Source: Lachnospiraceae bacterium
GTDB taxonomy: Bacteria > Bacillota > Clostridia > Lachnospirales > Lachnospiraceae
DNA length: 6,394 nt
NCBI GenBank assembly: GCA_003484785.1
Contig: DNAD01000249.1
Span: forward strand, 1 to 6,394
Direction: 5' to 3'
In this document: piece after piece, positions 1 through 5,987 of the stretch
How positions within the stretch are numbered: position 1 is the first letter of the stretch
Layout of the letters: each line of letters starts with the position of its first letter
Notes under the pieces: model-generated
Seen by the model: only the letters and a program-made list of their open reading frames with translations
Told to the model about the DNA's origin: nothing
Databases searched by the model: none
Made by a program: the position numbers and the translations under genes

Positions 1-455
1 CAAAGATCAACTGGATATCCGATCCTAAGATCGCGGTGTATTCCATAGCGGTCATCGGTATATGGTCCGTTATCGGCTACAATATGGTGCTGTTTCTGGC
101 GGGGCTTCAGGATATTCCCCATGATTACTATGAGGCAGCCTCCATAGACGGCGCTTCCGAGGTGCAGCAGTTCCTTAATATCACGGTGCCCCTTCTGTCC
201 CCCACGATCTTTTTCGTGCTGGTCACAAGGGTTATTGCATCACTGCAGGTATTTGATCTGATGTATATGATCATGAGCACAAATAATCCGGCCCTTAAAT
301 ATACCCAGTCCCTGGTATATCTCTTCTATAAATACAGCTTCATCCAGGGCAATAAGGGCTACGGGGCAACGGTCGTTGTGGTACTGCTCATCCTTATTAT
401 GATCATAACGGTATTCCAGATGATAGCCCAGAAGAAATGGGTTCATTACTCATAA
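1..455 (+). CDS. Sugar ABC transporter permease, MalF/UgpA type (5' truncated by window)
   Basis: Inner membrane subunit of a binding-protein-dependent carbohydrate importer; with the next gene it should form the heterodimeric channel. The reading frame is open from base 3, so the start and about half of a usual ~290-300 aa protein lie upstream; 150 codons are visible. The family signature is the cytoplasmic EAA loop that docks to the ATPase: EAASIDGA at visible residues 44-51, followed by F..I..P..SP to about residue 67. Hydrophobic segments lie at about visible residues 12-34, 68-90 and 121-141. The GTG at base 36 is an internal valine (IAVYSIA), not a start. The stop is 18 nt before the next permease ATG, typical of an operon. 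The substrate cannot be read from sequence; multi-sugar or oligosaccharide uptake is an inference from family. Confidence 0.93.
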   Translation, partial: KINWISDPKIAVYSIAVIGIWSVIGYNMVLFLAGLQDIPHDYYEAASIDGASEVQQFLNITVPLLSPTIFFVLVTRVIASLQVFDLMYMIMSTNNPALKYTQSLVYLFYKYSFIQGNKGYGATVVVVLLILIMIITVFQMIAQKKWVHYS

Positions 456-473
456 GGCGGGAGGACGGGACAT

Positions 474-1304
474 ATGAATAAAAAACAGACGATGGGAAAT
501 ATCCTGGTATACGTTATCCTGATCCTTGTATCGATCACCATGCTGGTTCCGTTTTTATGGATGATACTTACGGCATTTAAAACGGTGGGAGAGTCCACAC
601 AGGTGGATCCCTTTATCATCTTTCCCTCCAGCTGGAGGTTCGATAATTTCCAGACCGTTATAACCACAATGAACTTTCCGAGGCTGTATTTCAATACGCT
701 GCTTATGATAGTGCTGAGGATCCTCTGCGCCGTTCTTACCGCAACCTTTGCGGGCTATGCCTTCGCAAGGCTGGATTTTCCGGGAAAGAACTTCTGGTTC
801 GGGCTGGTGCTGTTCCAGATGATGGTTCCGGTACAGCTCTTCATCATCCCGCAGTATGTAATGGTGAGTAAGCTTGGCTGGACCAATACGATCTGGGGTC
901 TTTTGTTCCCGGGACTGGTGACGGCCTTCGGGACCTTCCTGCTGCGTCAGACCTATATGAGCCTTCCGAAGGAGCTGGAGGAGGCGGCGAGACTGGATGG
1001 CTGCAACATAGGACAGACCTTTATCCTTGTAATCGCTCCGCTTGCGAAATCCTCCATGATGGCCCTTGCCATCTTTACGGCGGTTTTTGCCTATAAGGAT
1101 CTGATGTGGCCCATCATTGTGGCTCCGAATACGAACAATACGACCCTGGCCAGCGCCCTTGCCAAGATGCAGGGACAGTTTGCCGTAAACTACCCCCAGC
1201 TCATGGCTGCGGCTCTTATCGCCTGCCTGCCGATGATAGTTCTCTATATCATCTTCCAGAAGCAGTTCATCGAAGGTATCGCGACATCGGGAGGAAAGCT
1301 GTAG
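474..1304 (+). CDS. Carbohydrate ABC transporter permease, MalG/UgpE type
   Basis: Second membrane subunit of the sugar importer, partner of the preceding permease. At 276 aa it is full length for the family. The ATG at 474 follows a GGGAGG ribosome binding site 18 nt after the previous stop. Six hydrophobic segments are visible at about residues 10-31, 74-98, 107-130, 139-160, 190-208 and 243-262. The EAA loop reads EEAARLDGC at 169-177 with the conserved G176 and P189. The C-terminus (FIEGIATSGGKL) is the usual short tail of MalG/UgpE-like proteins. No ATPase gene follows, which is common because these importers often share one MsmX-like ATPase encoded elsewhere; that last point is inference. 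The transcript is closed by the intrinsic terminator near 1430-1470, so this is the last gene of its operon. Confidence 0.95.
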   Translation: MNKKQTMGNILVYVILILVSITMLVPFLWMILTAFKTVGESTQVDPFIIFPSSWRFDNFQTVITTMNFPRLYFNTLLMIVLRILCAVLTATFAGYAFARLDFPGKNFWFGLVLFQMMVPVQLFIIPQYVMVSKLGWTNTIWGLLFPGLVTAFGTFLLRQTYMSLPKELEEAARLDGCNIGQTFILVIAPLAKSSMMALAIFTAVFAYKDLMWPIIVAPNTNNTTLASALAKMQGQFAVNYPQLMAAALIACLPMIVLYIIFQKQFIEGIATSGGKL

Positions 1305-1422
1305 ATCTGCCGGGGTCATTTTCGGGCATCAGGCCCGCAGCGTTAAACGGATATAAAACCGGGGATTGTATATGAATGCATCATTTTGTCTGATCTGCAC
1401 AGGAATCCTCGAAAATAAGGAC

Positions 1423-1451
1423 TTGAAGAGGTACACAGTCAATGGTATATT
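1423..1451 (+). promoter_or_regulatory. Predicted sigma-A promoter inside the terminator hairpin
   Basis: A -35 box TTGAAG (1423-1428) is followed after exactly 17 nt by TATATT (1446-1451), preceded by TGG, which gives an extended -10. The expected start site is near 1458, in the 3' arm of the terminator, so transcripts made here lack the 5' arm and cannot form that hairpin. It is the best promoter upstream of the c-di-GMP phosphodiesterase operon and would give a leader of about 115 nt. Prediction only. Confidence 0.5.
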
Positions 1452-1470
1452 AGAACTGTGTACCTTTTTT
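1429..1470 (+). terminator. Rho-independent terminator of the sugar transporter operon
   Basis: A perfect 10-bp stem pairs GGTACACAGT (1430-1439) with ACTGTGTACC (1455-1464), extendable by one A-T pair, with a 15-nt loop and a run of six T (1465-1470). It sits about 125 nt after the permease stop and is a textbook intrinsic terminator. Confidence 0.9.
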
Positions 1471-1496
1471 GCTGCTGCTGAGAGTGTTAATCTGTG

Positions 1497-1532
1497 GTTA
1501 CTGTCACAGCCCAAAAGGCTGTGAATAGTAAC
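1497..1532 (+). promoter_or_regulatory. Leader hairpin upstream of the EAL gene
   Basis: GTTACT (1497-1502) pairs with AGTAAC (1527-1532), and CACAGCC (1505-1511) pairs with GGCTGTG (1517-1523). A small GT/AAT internal loop separates the two helices and CAAAA closes the end. That is 13 base pairs in the predicted 5' leader, ending about 40 nt before the chosen ATG. There is no T-tract, so it is not a terminator. It could be an RNA stability or regulatory hairpin or a DNA operator. It does not show the conserved core of either c-di-GMP riboswitch class. Confidence 0.45.
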
Positions 1533-1557
1533 AATCCGTGTCCGAACCTAAACCGCC

Positions 1558-1566
1558 GGGAAGGGG
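1558..1566 (+). promoter_or_regulatory. Ribosome binding site that decides the EAL gene start
   Basis: GGGAAGGGG ends 7 nt before the ATG at 1574. The longer in-frame GTG start at 1538 has no purine-rich site and would lie just 5 nt past the leader hairpin, so the ATG is preferred. Confidence 0.7.
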
Positions 1567-1573
1567 TGTTGTT

Positions 1574-3472
1574 ATGTGGAGCTTTGATTTTGTTATCCCG
1601 ACGTTTCTGATACTTGTCATCATTCTGTTCTCATATTTTTCGCTGCCGAGGCTGAATGTTAAGAGGAATTGGGTTTTTCTTCAGATGATAGTTATGGCTA
1701 CGGCCTGCATCGTCTTTGACATTCTGTCCAGCATGATAGATAACGAGTATGCGGAATATCCCATATTCCTTACCTATCTGCTGAACATGCTGTTTTTTAT
1801 CTGCTTCTACCTGCGTGCCTTTTCGATGTTCACCTTTACGGCGAGCATTCTTCGTATAAGGCTGATAAGCAGGCCGTATCTTAAGCACCTGATCGTGGTG
1901 CCTCTGATCGTCTGTATCGTGCTGGTGCTGCTGTCACCGCTTAACGGCCTGATATTTTATATCGATGAAACCGGATATCATTCGGGACCCCTTTATTTTC
2001 TTCTGTATTTACTGTCGCTTTTCTATCTGGGGCTGTCCTTCGGCGCTCTGATCGTAAGGGATAAGGTATTTGTAAGAAGGAAGGAATTCAGAAGTCTGGT
2101 ATTTTTCAACTGCATACTCATGGCAGGCCTTATCTGCAGATATATGATGCCTCGCTATCTTCTTATGGATACCTTCTGCCTGATGGCGATCCTGGTGGTG
2201 TATCTCAATATAATAAACCCCGAATTCTGCCTGGATCAGAAGGTGGGCACCTTTAACAGGCAGGCCCTGGCCGATTATATTGACGAGCATATCACGGATA
2301 AGGACAGGATATTTTTCGGGATCATAGTTCATAAGTACGGAGAGATGCTGGATATTTACGGCTCCCGCCAGCTTGACAGCGGGCTTGCCATGATAGGTGA
2401 TCACCTGGTCCGTTCCTACCCGGAGTATCGGGCCTTCTATGTTTCCAGGGGGCGCTTCGTGATAGTAGGGGATTCACAGATGGATACCCGGGCGATGCGT
2501 GAGGATATAAGCAGGCGGTTCAAAAGCCCCTGGAGATCCGACAGCGCAGAGCTTTATCTGGATGCGGACTATGCTTATATGGAGCCGACCGATGAGACCC
2601 CCACAAGGGATATGATCTTAAGCTCTCTGGCCGCCGCTCTTGACGAGTCGGACTCTGTCGATGATCATGTGCCTGTGGAGGTGACGGAGGCAGATCTTCT
2701 TATTGCACAAAAAAAGGTGCAAATCAAAAGGTGCTTTGAGAACGCCGTCGAGCATGATAATATTGAGGTGTTTTTTCAGCCGCTCATAGATGTGACGACG
2801 GGAAAGGTGGTAGGGGCAGAGGCCCTTTCGAGGATCCGCGATAATGACGGGACCATAGTTCCTCCGTCCCTTTTCATTCCCGTTGCGGAAAGCAGCGGTA
2901 AGATCAATAACCTGGGAGAGCAGGTATTTGAAAAGACCTGCCGGTTCATAAAGGAGTACGATCCGGAGAGCCTGGGGATCGAGTGGATCAATGTGAATCT
3001 GTCACCGCTGCAGTTCCTCAGGTCCGATCTGGCGGAGAGGTTTTCGGATATTGCGTTAAAATACGATATTGACCCCGGGATAGTCCATCTTGAGATCACC
3101 GAGGAGTCCATGGTGGATGAATTCTTTTTCCAGAAACAGATCGATGCGCTGTCCTCCAGGGGCTTTCAGTTCGTGCTGGATGATTACGGTACAGGATATT
3201 CTAACCTTACAAGGCTTAAGAAATGTCCGTTTATAAGTATAAAACTTGATATGGAGGTTGTCTGGGATTTCTGTAAAAAACCTGATGAGATCCTGCCGAT
3301 GATGATACAGGCATTTAAGCATATGGGCTTTTTAGTCACTGCCGAGGGCATTGAAAATGAACGCATGGTGGAGCAGATGAAGGGAATAGGCTGTGACTAT
3401 TTTCAGGGCTTTTTTTACTCAAAGCCGGTGCCGATGGATGAATTCATAAAGAATATCCGGAAAAATGGCTGA
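1574..3472 (+). CDS. Membrane-anchored c-di-GMP phosphodiesterase: 7TM, degenerate GGDEF, EAL
   Basis: Predicted to hydrolyse c-di-GMP to pGpG at the cytoplasmic membrane. The protein is 632 aa from the ATG at 1574. About seven hydrophobic segments fill residues 4-213. A GGDEF-like domain follows (about 214-350), recognisable from DQKVGTFNRQ at 221-230, but the catalytic GGDEF is replaced by SRGRF (291-295) and no upstream RxxD inhibitory site is seen. It is therefore predicted inactive as a cyclase and perhaps a regulatory domain. The EAL domain (about 385-628) keeps the residues expected for activity: E416-A-L, N475 in NLS, E507 in LEITE, D536-D537 in DDYGTG, K557, E591/E594 in EGIE, and Q611. 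The next gene, another phosphodiesterase, begins 11 nt downstream, so they are probably cotranscribed. A GTG at 1538 would add 12 residues but lacks a ribosome binding site. Confidence 0.93.
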   Translation: MWSFDFVIPTFLILVIILFSYFSLPRLNVKRNWVFLQMIVMATACIVFDILSSMIDNEYAEYPIFLTYLLNMLFFICFYLRAFSMFTFTASILRIRLISRPYLKHLIVVPLIVCIVLVLLSPLNGLIFYIDETGYHSGPLYFLLYLLSLFYLGLSFGALIVRDKVFVRRKEFRSLVFFNCILMAGLICRYMMPRYLLMDTFCLMAILVVYLNIINPEFCLDQKVGTFNRQALADYIDEHITDKDRIFFGIIVHKYGEMLDIYGSRQLDSGLAMIGDHLVRSYPEYRAFYVSRGRFVIVGDSQMDTRAMREDISRRFKSPWRSDSAELYLDADYAYMEPTDETPTRDMILSSLAAALDESDSVDDHVPVEVTEADLLIAQKKVQIKRCFENAVEHDNIEVFFQPLIDVTTGKVVGAEALSRIRDNDGTIVPPSLFIPVAESSGKINNLGEQVFEKTCRFIKEYDPESLGIEWINVNLSPLQFLRSDLAERFSDIALKYDIDPGIVHLEITEESMVDEFFFQKQIDALSSRGFQFVLDDYGTGYSNLTRLKKCPFISIKLDMEVVWDFCKKPDEILPMMIQAFKHMGFLVTAEGIENERMVEQMKGIGCDYFQGFFYSKPVPMDEFIKNIRKNG

Positions 3473-3483
3473 CTGTAAAGAAA

Positions 3484-4431
3484 GTGAGTCGGAAAACAGG
3501 AGCCGGCTCAGGAACTGCAGATATATCACAGAAAAAACAAATGAGGATTGTTATATACGCGTCGATATACATCGGGGCGTTGATCATGGTAACTAATATT
3601 TACCGTTATGTCAGGTTTTTGAGGACAACTCAGGATGTTCTGTCCTCGGGAAGGTTCCGCGACAGGGTCTGGAAATATCTTGCGCTTGTGCTGCTGTCCT
3701 TTTTCCTGATAGGCTATCTGTTTATCGCCATCTTTTCCAGGCCTGACTTTATGATGGCAATGATCCTTTTCGGCGGCAGCGTTTTTGTATCCATCGTGCT
3801 TACGTTACTGTTCGTGCTGCTTCAGACAGCCAAAGAGAGGAGTCTGGATATAGCGGAGGTTCTGGTTGGTGTTATCGATGCCAGAGATCCGAACTTAAAC
3901 GGACACAGCAGACATGTGCAGGAGCTTACGATGCTGTTCTACAGGCATCTGCCCCCGGCATTGAAGAAGGAGATAAATCCGGTCAGCCTGGCCTACGCGG
4001 CTCTGATGCATGATGTAGGCAAGCTCGGGGTGCCCGAGTCGATACTGAACAAGCCCGCTAAGCTGACGGGAGAGGAGTGGATAATAATGCGCCGCCACCC
4101 TGAGATCGGCGTCAGGATACTGAGCCCGCTGCAGACCTTTAAGGAGATCTCCGGCTGGATACTGTATCATCATGAGAGAGTGGACGGAAACGGCTACTAT
4201 CATCTGCCAAAGGAGGATATCCCTCTTGCCGCCCGTATGATCGCGATCGCCGATACCTATTCGGCAATTACCATGAGGCGCTCCTACAAGGAGCCCAGAA
4301 CCCATGAGGATGCCGTGTGGATCATGCAGGAGGTGGCGGGAAGCCAGCTCGATCCGGAGCTTGTAAAGATATTCCTTTCCATTCCCAGACAGGAGCTTGA
4401 AAAATGCATACCTGAACAGGTTAAATACTGA
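3484..4431 (+). CDS. Membrane-anchored HD-GYP phosphodiesterase
   Basis: Predicted to degrade c-di-GMP (HD-GYP enzymes usually yield GMP or pGpG). The protein is 315 aa from a GTG. Three hydrophobic segments at about 22-41, 64-84 and 88-113 anchor it, and a catalytic HD-GYP domain fills about 120-300. Visible motifs are DARDPNLNGHSRHV (132-145), the HD pair in MHDVGK (H176, D177), the KPAKLTGEEW helix followed by H205, HHERVDGNGYY (229-239) and IAIADTYSA (253-261). The GYP signature is GYY here; metal-ligand histidines and aspartates look intact. The start is uncertain: the GTG lies 11 nt after the EAL stop with only a poor AAAGAAA site, while ATG 3541 would remove 19 polar residues and begin just before the first membrane segment. 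It probably shares the EAL gene's transcript, giving two chemically different phosphodiesterases in one unit. Confidence 0.92.
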   Translation: MSRKTGAGSGTADISQKKQMRIVIYASIYIGALIMVTNIYRYVRFLRTTQDVLSSGRFRDRVWKYLALVLLSFFLIGYLFIAIFSRPDFMMAMILFGGSVFVSIVLTLLFVLLQTAKERSLDIAEVLVGVIDARDPNLNGHSRHVQELTMLFYRHLPPALKKEINPVSLAYAALMHDVGKLGVPESILNKPAKLTGEEWIIMRRHPEIGVRILSPLQTFKEISGWILYHHERVDGNGYYHLPKEDIPLAARMIAIADTYSAITMRRSYKEPRTHEDAVWIMQEVAGSQLDPELVKIFLSIPRQELEKCIPEQVKY

Positions 4432-4435
4432 TATT

Positions 4436-5281
4436 CTAAACCTCTCTTCCGAATACCCTCCACTGAACCAGTGAGGCAAAGGGAGAGGGGTTATTTTCAT
4501 CCTTTTTAAGCTTTCCGAGCCTGATGTATGAGGTGACCCTGGGGGAGGGGAGTATCACGGACTGACACGCTCCGGTCTTTTCAAGGGCTATGGGTATCTC
4601 GTGTCCGTCATCGAAGAACAGGGTTACCTCCTTCCAGTGGTTATCGTGGGGAAAATCGGTACGCAGGAAGAGATGGATCTCCTCAACACAGACACTTCTC
4701 CCAAACCAGAGATCTATATGTGAATCCGGGTCGTTGGCGTTGCCCCAGGAGGTAAAGGGGTAGTGGCCGTGTCCTTCGGTGATGATCATGCCGTCTATGG
4801 TATTTCTTGCGGCAAAGACAGATTCCTTTCTGGTCTCGACGCTTGCGGTGCAATGGGGATAGACCTCGTTTTCGCATTCGAAAAACGGTACAGGGGAATC
4901 CTGTGATAAATGTGAGGTATCCTCTTCACGTATATCCAGAGGGTTTTCGCTCAGCAGACGGAAGCCTCTGTTCTCCCCCGGATAATAGGCGCTTAACTGA
5001 TGATATACTCCGGTGAAGGCTTCCTCCGGATAGGCTTCTTTCGCACACCCGAAGGGAACAGGGAAATCAAAGCAGCCTTTTTTGATATAGACCTCTGCGG
5101 GAGGAAGCTTCTGATCGATCTGTATCCTGACGAAGGAGGAAGGGAAAGCCTTTACAATAATACGATCCCCGGGCTCGTAGCTTCCGTACCACACAAGCTC
5201 ACTGTGTCCTCTGTTCTCCGTTTTCTGTCTTACATTTCCATATTCATCCCTTATTTCTATTGCAATGCTGTCCTGATGCAT
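4436..5281 (-). CDS. Cytosolic protein with C-terminal F5/8 type C (discoidin-like) domain
   Basis: The protein is 281 aa and the exact function is unknown. The C-terminal half (about 133-280) reads like a discoidin or carbohydrate-binding fold: the order ASVET (146-150), A..TIDG (158-164), TSWGNAND (177-184), HIDLWFG (188-194) and then VEEIHLFLR (199-207) follows the usual AS...A.DG..T.W......I.DLG...I..V.L pattern. The N-terminal ~125 residues look beta-rich (EIRDEYGN, GDRIIVKAF) and I do not recognise the family. There is no signal peptide or membrane segment, which is odd for a sugar-binding domain and suggests a role inside the cell. The start at 5281 is set by GGAGG (5288-5292) 6 nt upstream; a longer frame to 5446 is arginine-rich and lies inside the preceding gene. 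The 5' end overlaps that gene by 25 nt, implying an operon. The stop is 4 nt from the convergent HD-GYP stop. Confidence 0.85.
   Translation of the reverse strand: MHQDSIAIEIRDEYGNVRQKTENRGHSELVWYGSYEPGDRIIVKAFPSSFVRIQIDQKLPPAEVYIKKGCFDFPVPFGCAKEAYPEEAFTGVYHQLSAYYPGENRGFRLLSENPLDIREEDTSHLSQDSPVPFFECENEVYPHCTASVETRKESVFAARNTIDGMIITEGHGHYPFTSWGNANDPDSHIDLWFGRSVCVEEIHLFLRTDFPHDNHWKEVTLFFDDGHEIPIALEKTGACQSVILPSPRVTSYIRLGKLKKDENNPSPFASLVQWRVFGREV
4439..4505 (+). terminator. Possible terminator of the phosphodiesterase operon
   Basis: Just after the HD-GYP stop, CCTCTC (4441-4446) can pair with GAGAGG (4483-4488). Nested inside is a second hairpin, CACTG-AAC-CAGTG (4461-4473), extended by CCT/AGG with one bulge. 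TTATTTT and CCTTTTT follow, but the T-tract is broken and some distance from the stem. It lies inside the end of the convergent minus-strand gene, so it may simply reflect coding sequence. Confidence 0.3.
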
Positions 5282-5706
5282 CGTATACCTCCGTCTATTA
5301 ATGCATTTCCGGCGCGGGAAACGCTTTTTTGCTCTTTTCTGCTGTCCTGAAGCCTTGCGATGTAATCCCTGAGGATCCTGTGGCGCAGAAGCCCGGAGAG
5401 CCCTGCGGATACGGCGGCGCTTCCGGCCAGCGTCATAAGCTCGCATACCCTTAGGTCGTATCCTGTCCGGTTCTTTTTCAGACCGGCCGGAAGGAGCTTT
5501 GAAATAAAGTCCACGTCCTCTGATAATGTATTGATCTTAACAAGGTTGCCGGTTTTGACATAAAAGAACAGCTCTGTCTCGGCTTCGCATACTTCCTTAA
5601 GATCCTCACCGTATGTATCGATATTTGAGTAGATGCGTTCAGCATTGTCAAGGCCGTCATAATACATTCCGGATTCAATTGTTCCGACCGAATAATCCAT
5701 ACTCAT
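5257..5706 (-). CDS. Hypothetical protein of 149 aa
   Basis: I do not recognise the family. It is the first gene of a minus-strand pair, overlapping the F5/8C gene by 25 nt. The sequence looks mostly helical: an acidic N-terminal half (NIDTYGEDLKEVCEAETELF, about 28-47), then KINTLSEDVDFISKLL (57-72), a small-residue hydrophobic stretch LAGSAAVSAGLSGLL (93-107) that could be a buried helix or a weak membrane segment, then a basic helix and a basic tail (about 108-149). The ATG at 5706 has no purine-rich site upstream; a second ATG at 5700 (third codon) also lacks one. A -10-like TAAAAT touches the first ATG, so a leaderless message starting at or near the second ATG is possible. The frame is intact over 149 codons and the coupling to a well-supported downstream gene argues that it is real. 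Confidence 0.68.
   Translation of the reverse strand: MSMDYSVGTIESGMYYDGLDNAERIYSNIDTYGEDLKEVCEAETELFFYVKTGNLVKINTLSEDVDFISKLLPAGLKKNRTGYDLRVCELMTLAGSAAVSAGLSGLLRHRILRDYIARLQDSRKEQKSVSRAGNALIDGGIRCIRTALQ
5288..5292 (-). promoter_or_regulatory. Ribosome binding site fixing the start of the F5/8C gene
   Basis: GGAGG on the minus strand with 6 nt to the ATG at 5281, located inside the end of the upstream gene. This strong site is the reason for choosing the 281-aa product over the 336-aa frame. Confidence 0.8.
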
Positions 5707-5735
5707 ATTTTAAGTTAGAAAACCGGCAAAATCAA
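5707..5735 (-). promoter_or_regulatory. Candidate promoter of the minus-strand pair
   Basis: Read on the minus strand: TTGATT (5735-5730), a 17-nt spacer, then TAAAAT (5712-5707) directly abutting the ATG at 5706. Transcription would start about 7 nt later, near the second ATG at 5700. The match to consensus is fair, but the sequence is AT-rich, so chance is possible. Confidence 0.35.
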
Positions 5736-5763
5736 GTATGACAGAAGCGGGGGATTATGTAAT

Positions 5764-5789
5764 ATTTATAATATGTACATATTTTAAAT
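5764..5789. promoter_or_regulatory. 26-bp near-perfect AT-rich palindrome, possible operator
   Basis: The two 13-nt halves, centred between 5776 and 5777, are reverse complements at 12 of 13 positions, with a perfect 14-bp core AATATGTACATATT (5770-5783). There is no loop, so it resembles a dimer-binding DNA site rather than an RNA hairpin. It lies between the minus-strand gene start and the plus-strand -10 box. Low base complexity raises the chance of coincidence. Confidence 0.3.
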
Positions 5790-5847
5790 GTCGTTTATGG
5801 ACAATATTTACAAATATACGGAAATATATAAATGAACAGGGATATTT

Positions 5848-5856
5848 TGATATAAT
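5848..5856 (+). promoter_or_regulatory. Consensus extended -10 promoter facing the inverted-repeat element
   Basis: TGATATAAT is a perfect TGnTATAAT extended -10. No good TTGACA is present 16-18 nt upstream, which extended -10 promoters tolerate. The expected start is near 5863, the first base of the outer stem of the inverted repeat. A transcript would therefore begin with that structure and could run on towards the GH3 gene. Confidence 0.5.
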
Positions 5857-5862
5857 TATTTT

Positions 5863-5987
5863 ATGATGTAGGGGTCAAAAGGTGCGTTAGCACCTTTTGC
5901 GATACAAGATATAGCTATCAAGCTTGCTTGAAATAGCTATATCTTGTATCGCAAAATGGCACGGAGTGCTTTTGACCCCAACATCAT
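5863..5987. repeat. Branched inverted-repeat element, MITE-like, four-way junction fold
   Basis: Outer arms 5863-5880 and 5970-5987 pair at 17 of 18 positions, with one A/A mismatch at 5870/5980. Inside them is hairpin GGTGC-GTTA-GCACC (5881-5894), then a perfect 24-bp stem (5895-5918 with 5933-5956) capped by CAAG-CTTG-CTTG, then hairpin GCAC-GGA-GTGC (5959-5969). Two bases (5957-5958) are unpaired. The two side hairpins are self-complementary but not complementary to each other, so the symmetry predicts a four-way junction rather than one long hairpin. Direct repeats ATTTTAT at 5858-5864 and 5986-5992 flank a core of 121 bp (5865-5985) with GATGT...ACATC ends, as expected of a non-autonomous transposon. 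No protein is encoded. Alternatives are a structured RNA or a bidirectional terminator. Copy number in the genome is unknown. Confidence 0.75.

Noticed and set aside
1323..1337. Small hairpin CGGGC-ATCAG-GCCCG after the permease stop
   Set aside because: Only 5 bp and no T-tract; the terminator at 1429-1470 explains the operon end better.
1372..1524. A 50-codon open frame starting at ATG 1372 with a weak GGGG upstream
   Set aside because: It runs straight through the strong terminator and the leader hairpin and shows no recognisable protein features; it is most likely chance.
1471..1573. A c-di-GMP riboswitch before the phosphodiesterase genes
   Set aside because: The leader shows only a simple hairpin and lacks the conserved core sequences of the class I or II motifs.
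4395..4425. Minus-strand terminator formed by ACCTG/CAGGT with a downstream T-run
   Set aside because: The stem is at most 4-5 bp with an unrealistically small loop and lies in the HD-GYP coding sequence.
5282..5446. Longer 336-aa version of the F5/8C protein
   Set aside because: The extra 55 residues are arginine-rich, lie inside the 149-aa gene, and the GGAGG site fits the ATG at 5281.
5863..5987. A CRISPR array or tRNA as explanation for the cloverleaf
   Set aside because: There are no repeated spacers, and arm lengths and the lack of tRNA loop sequences do not fit.
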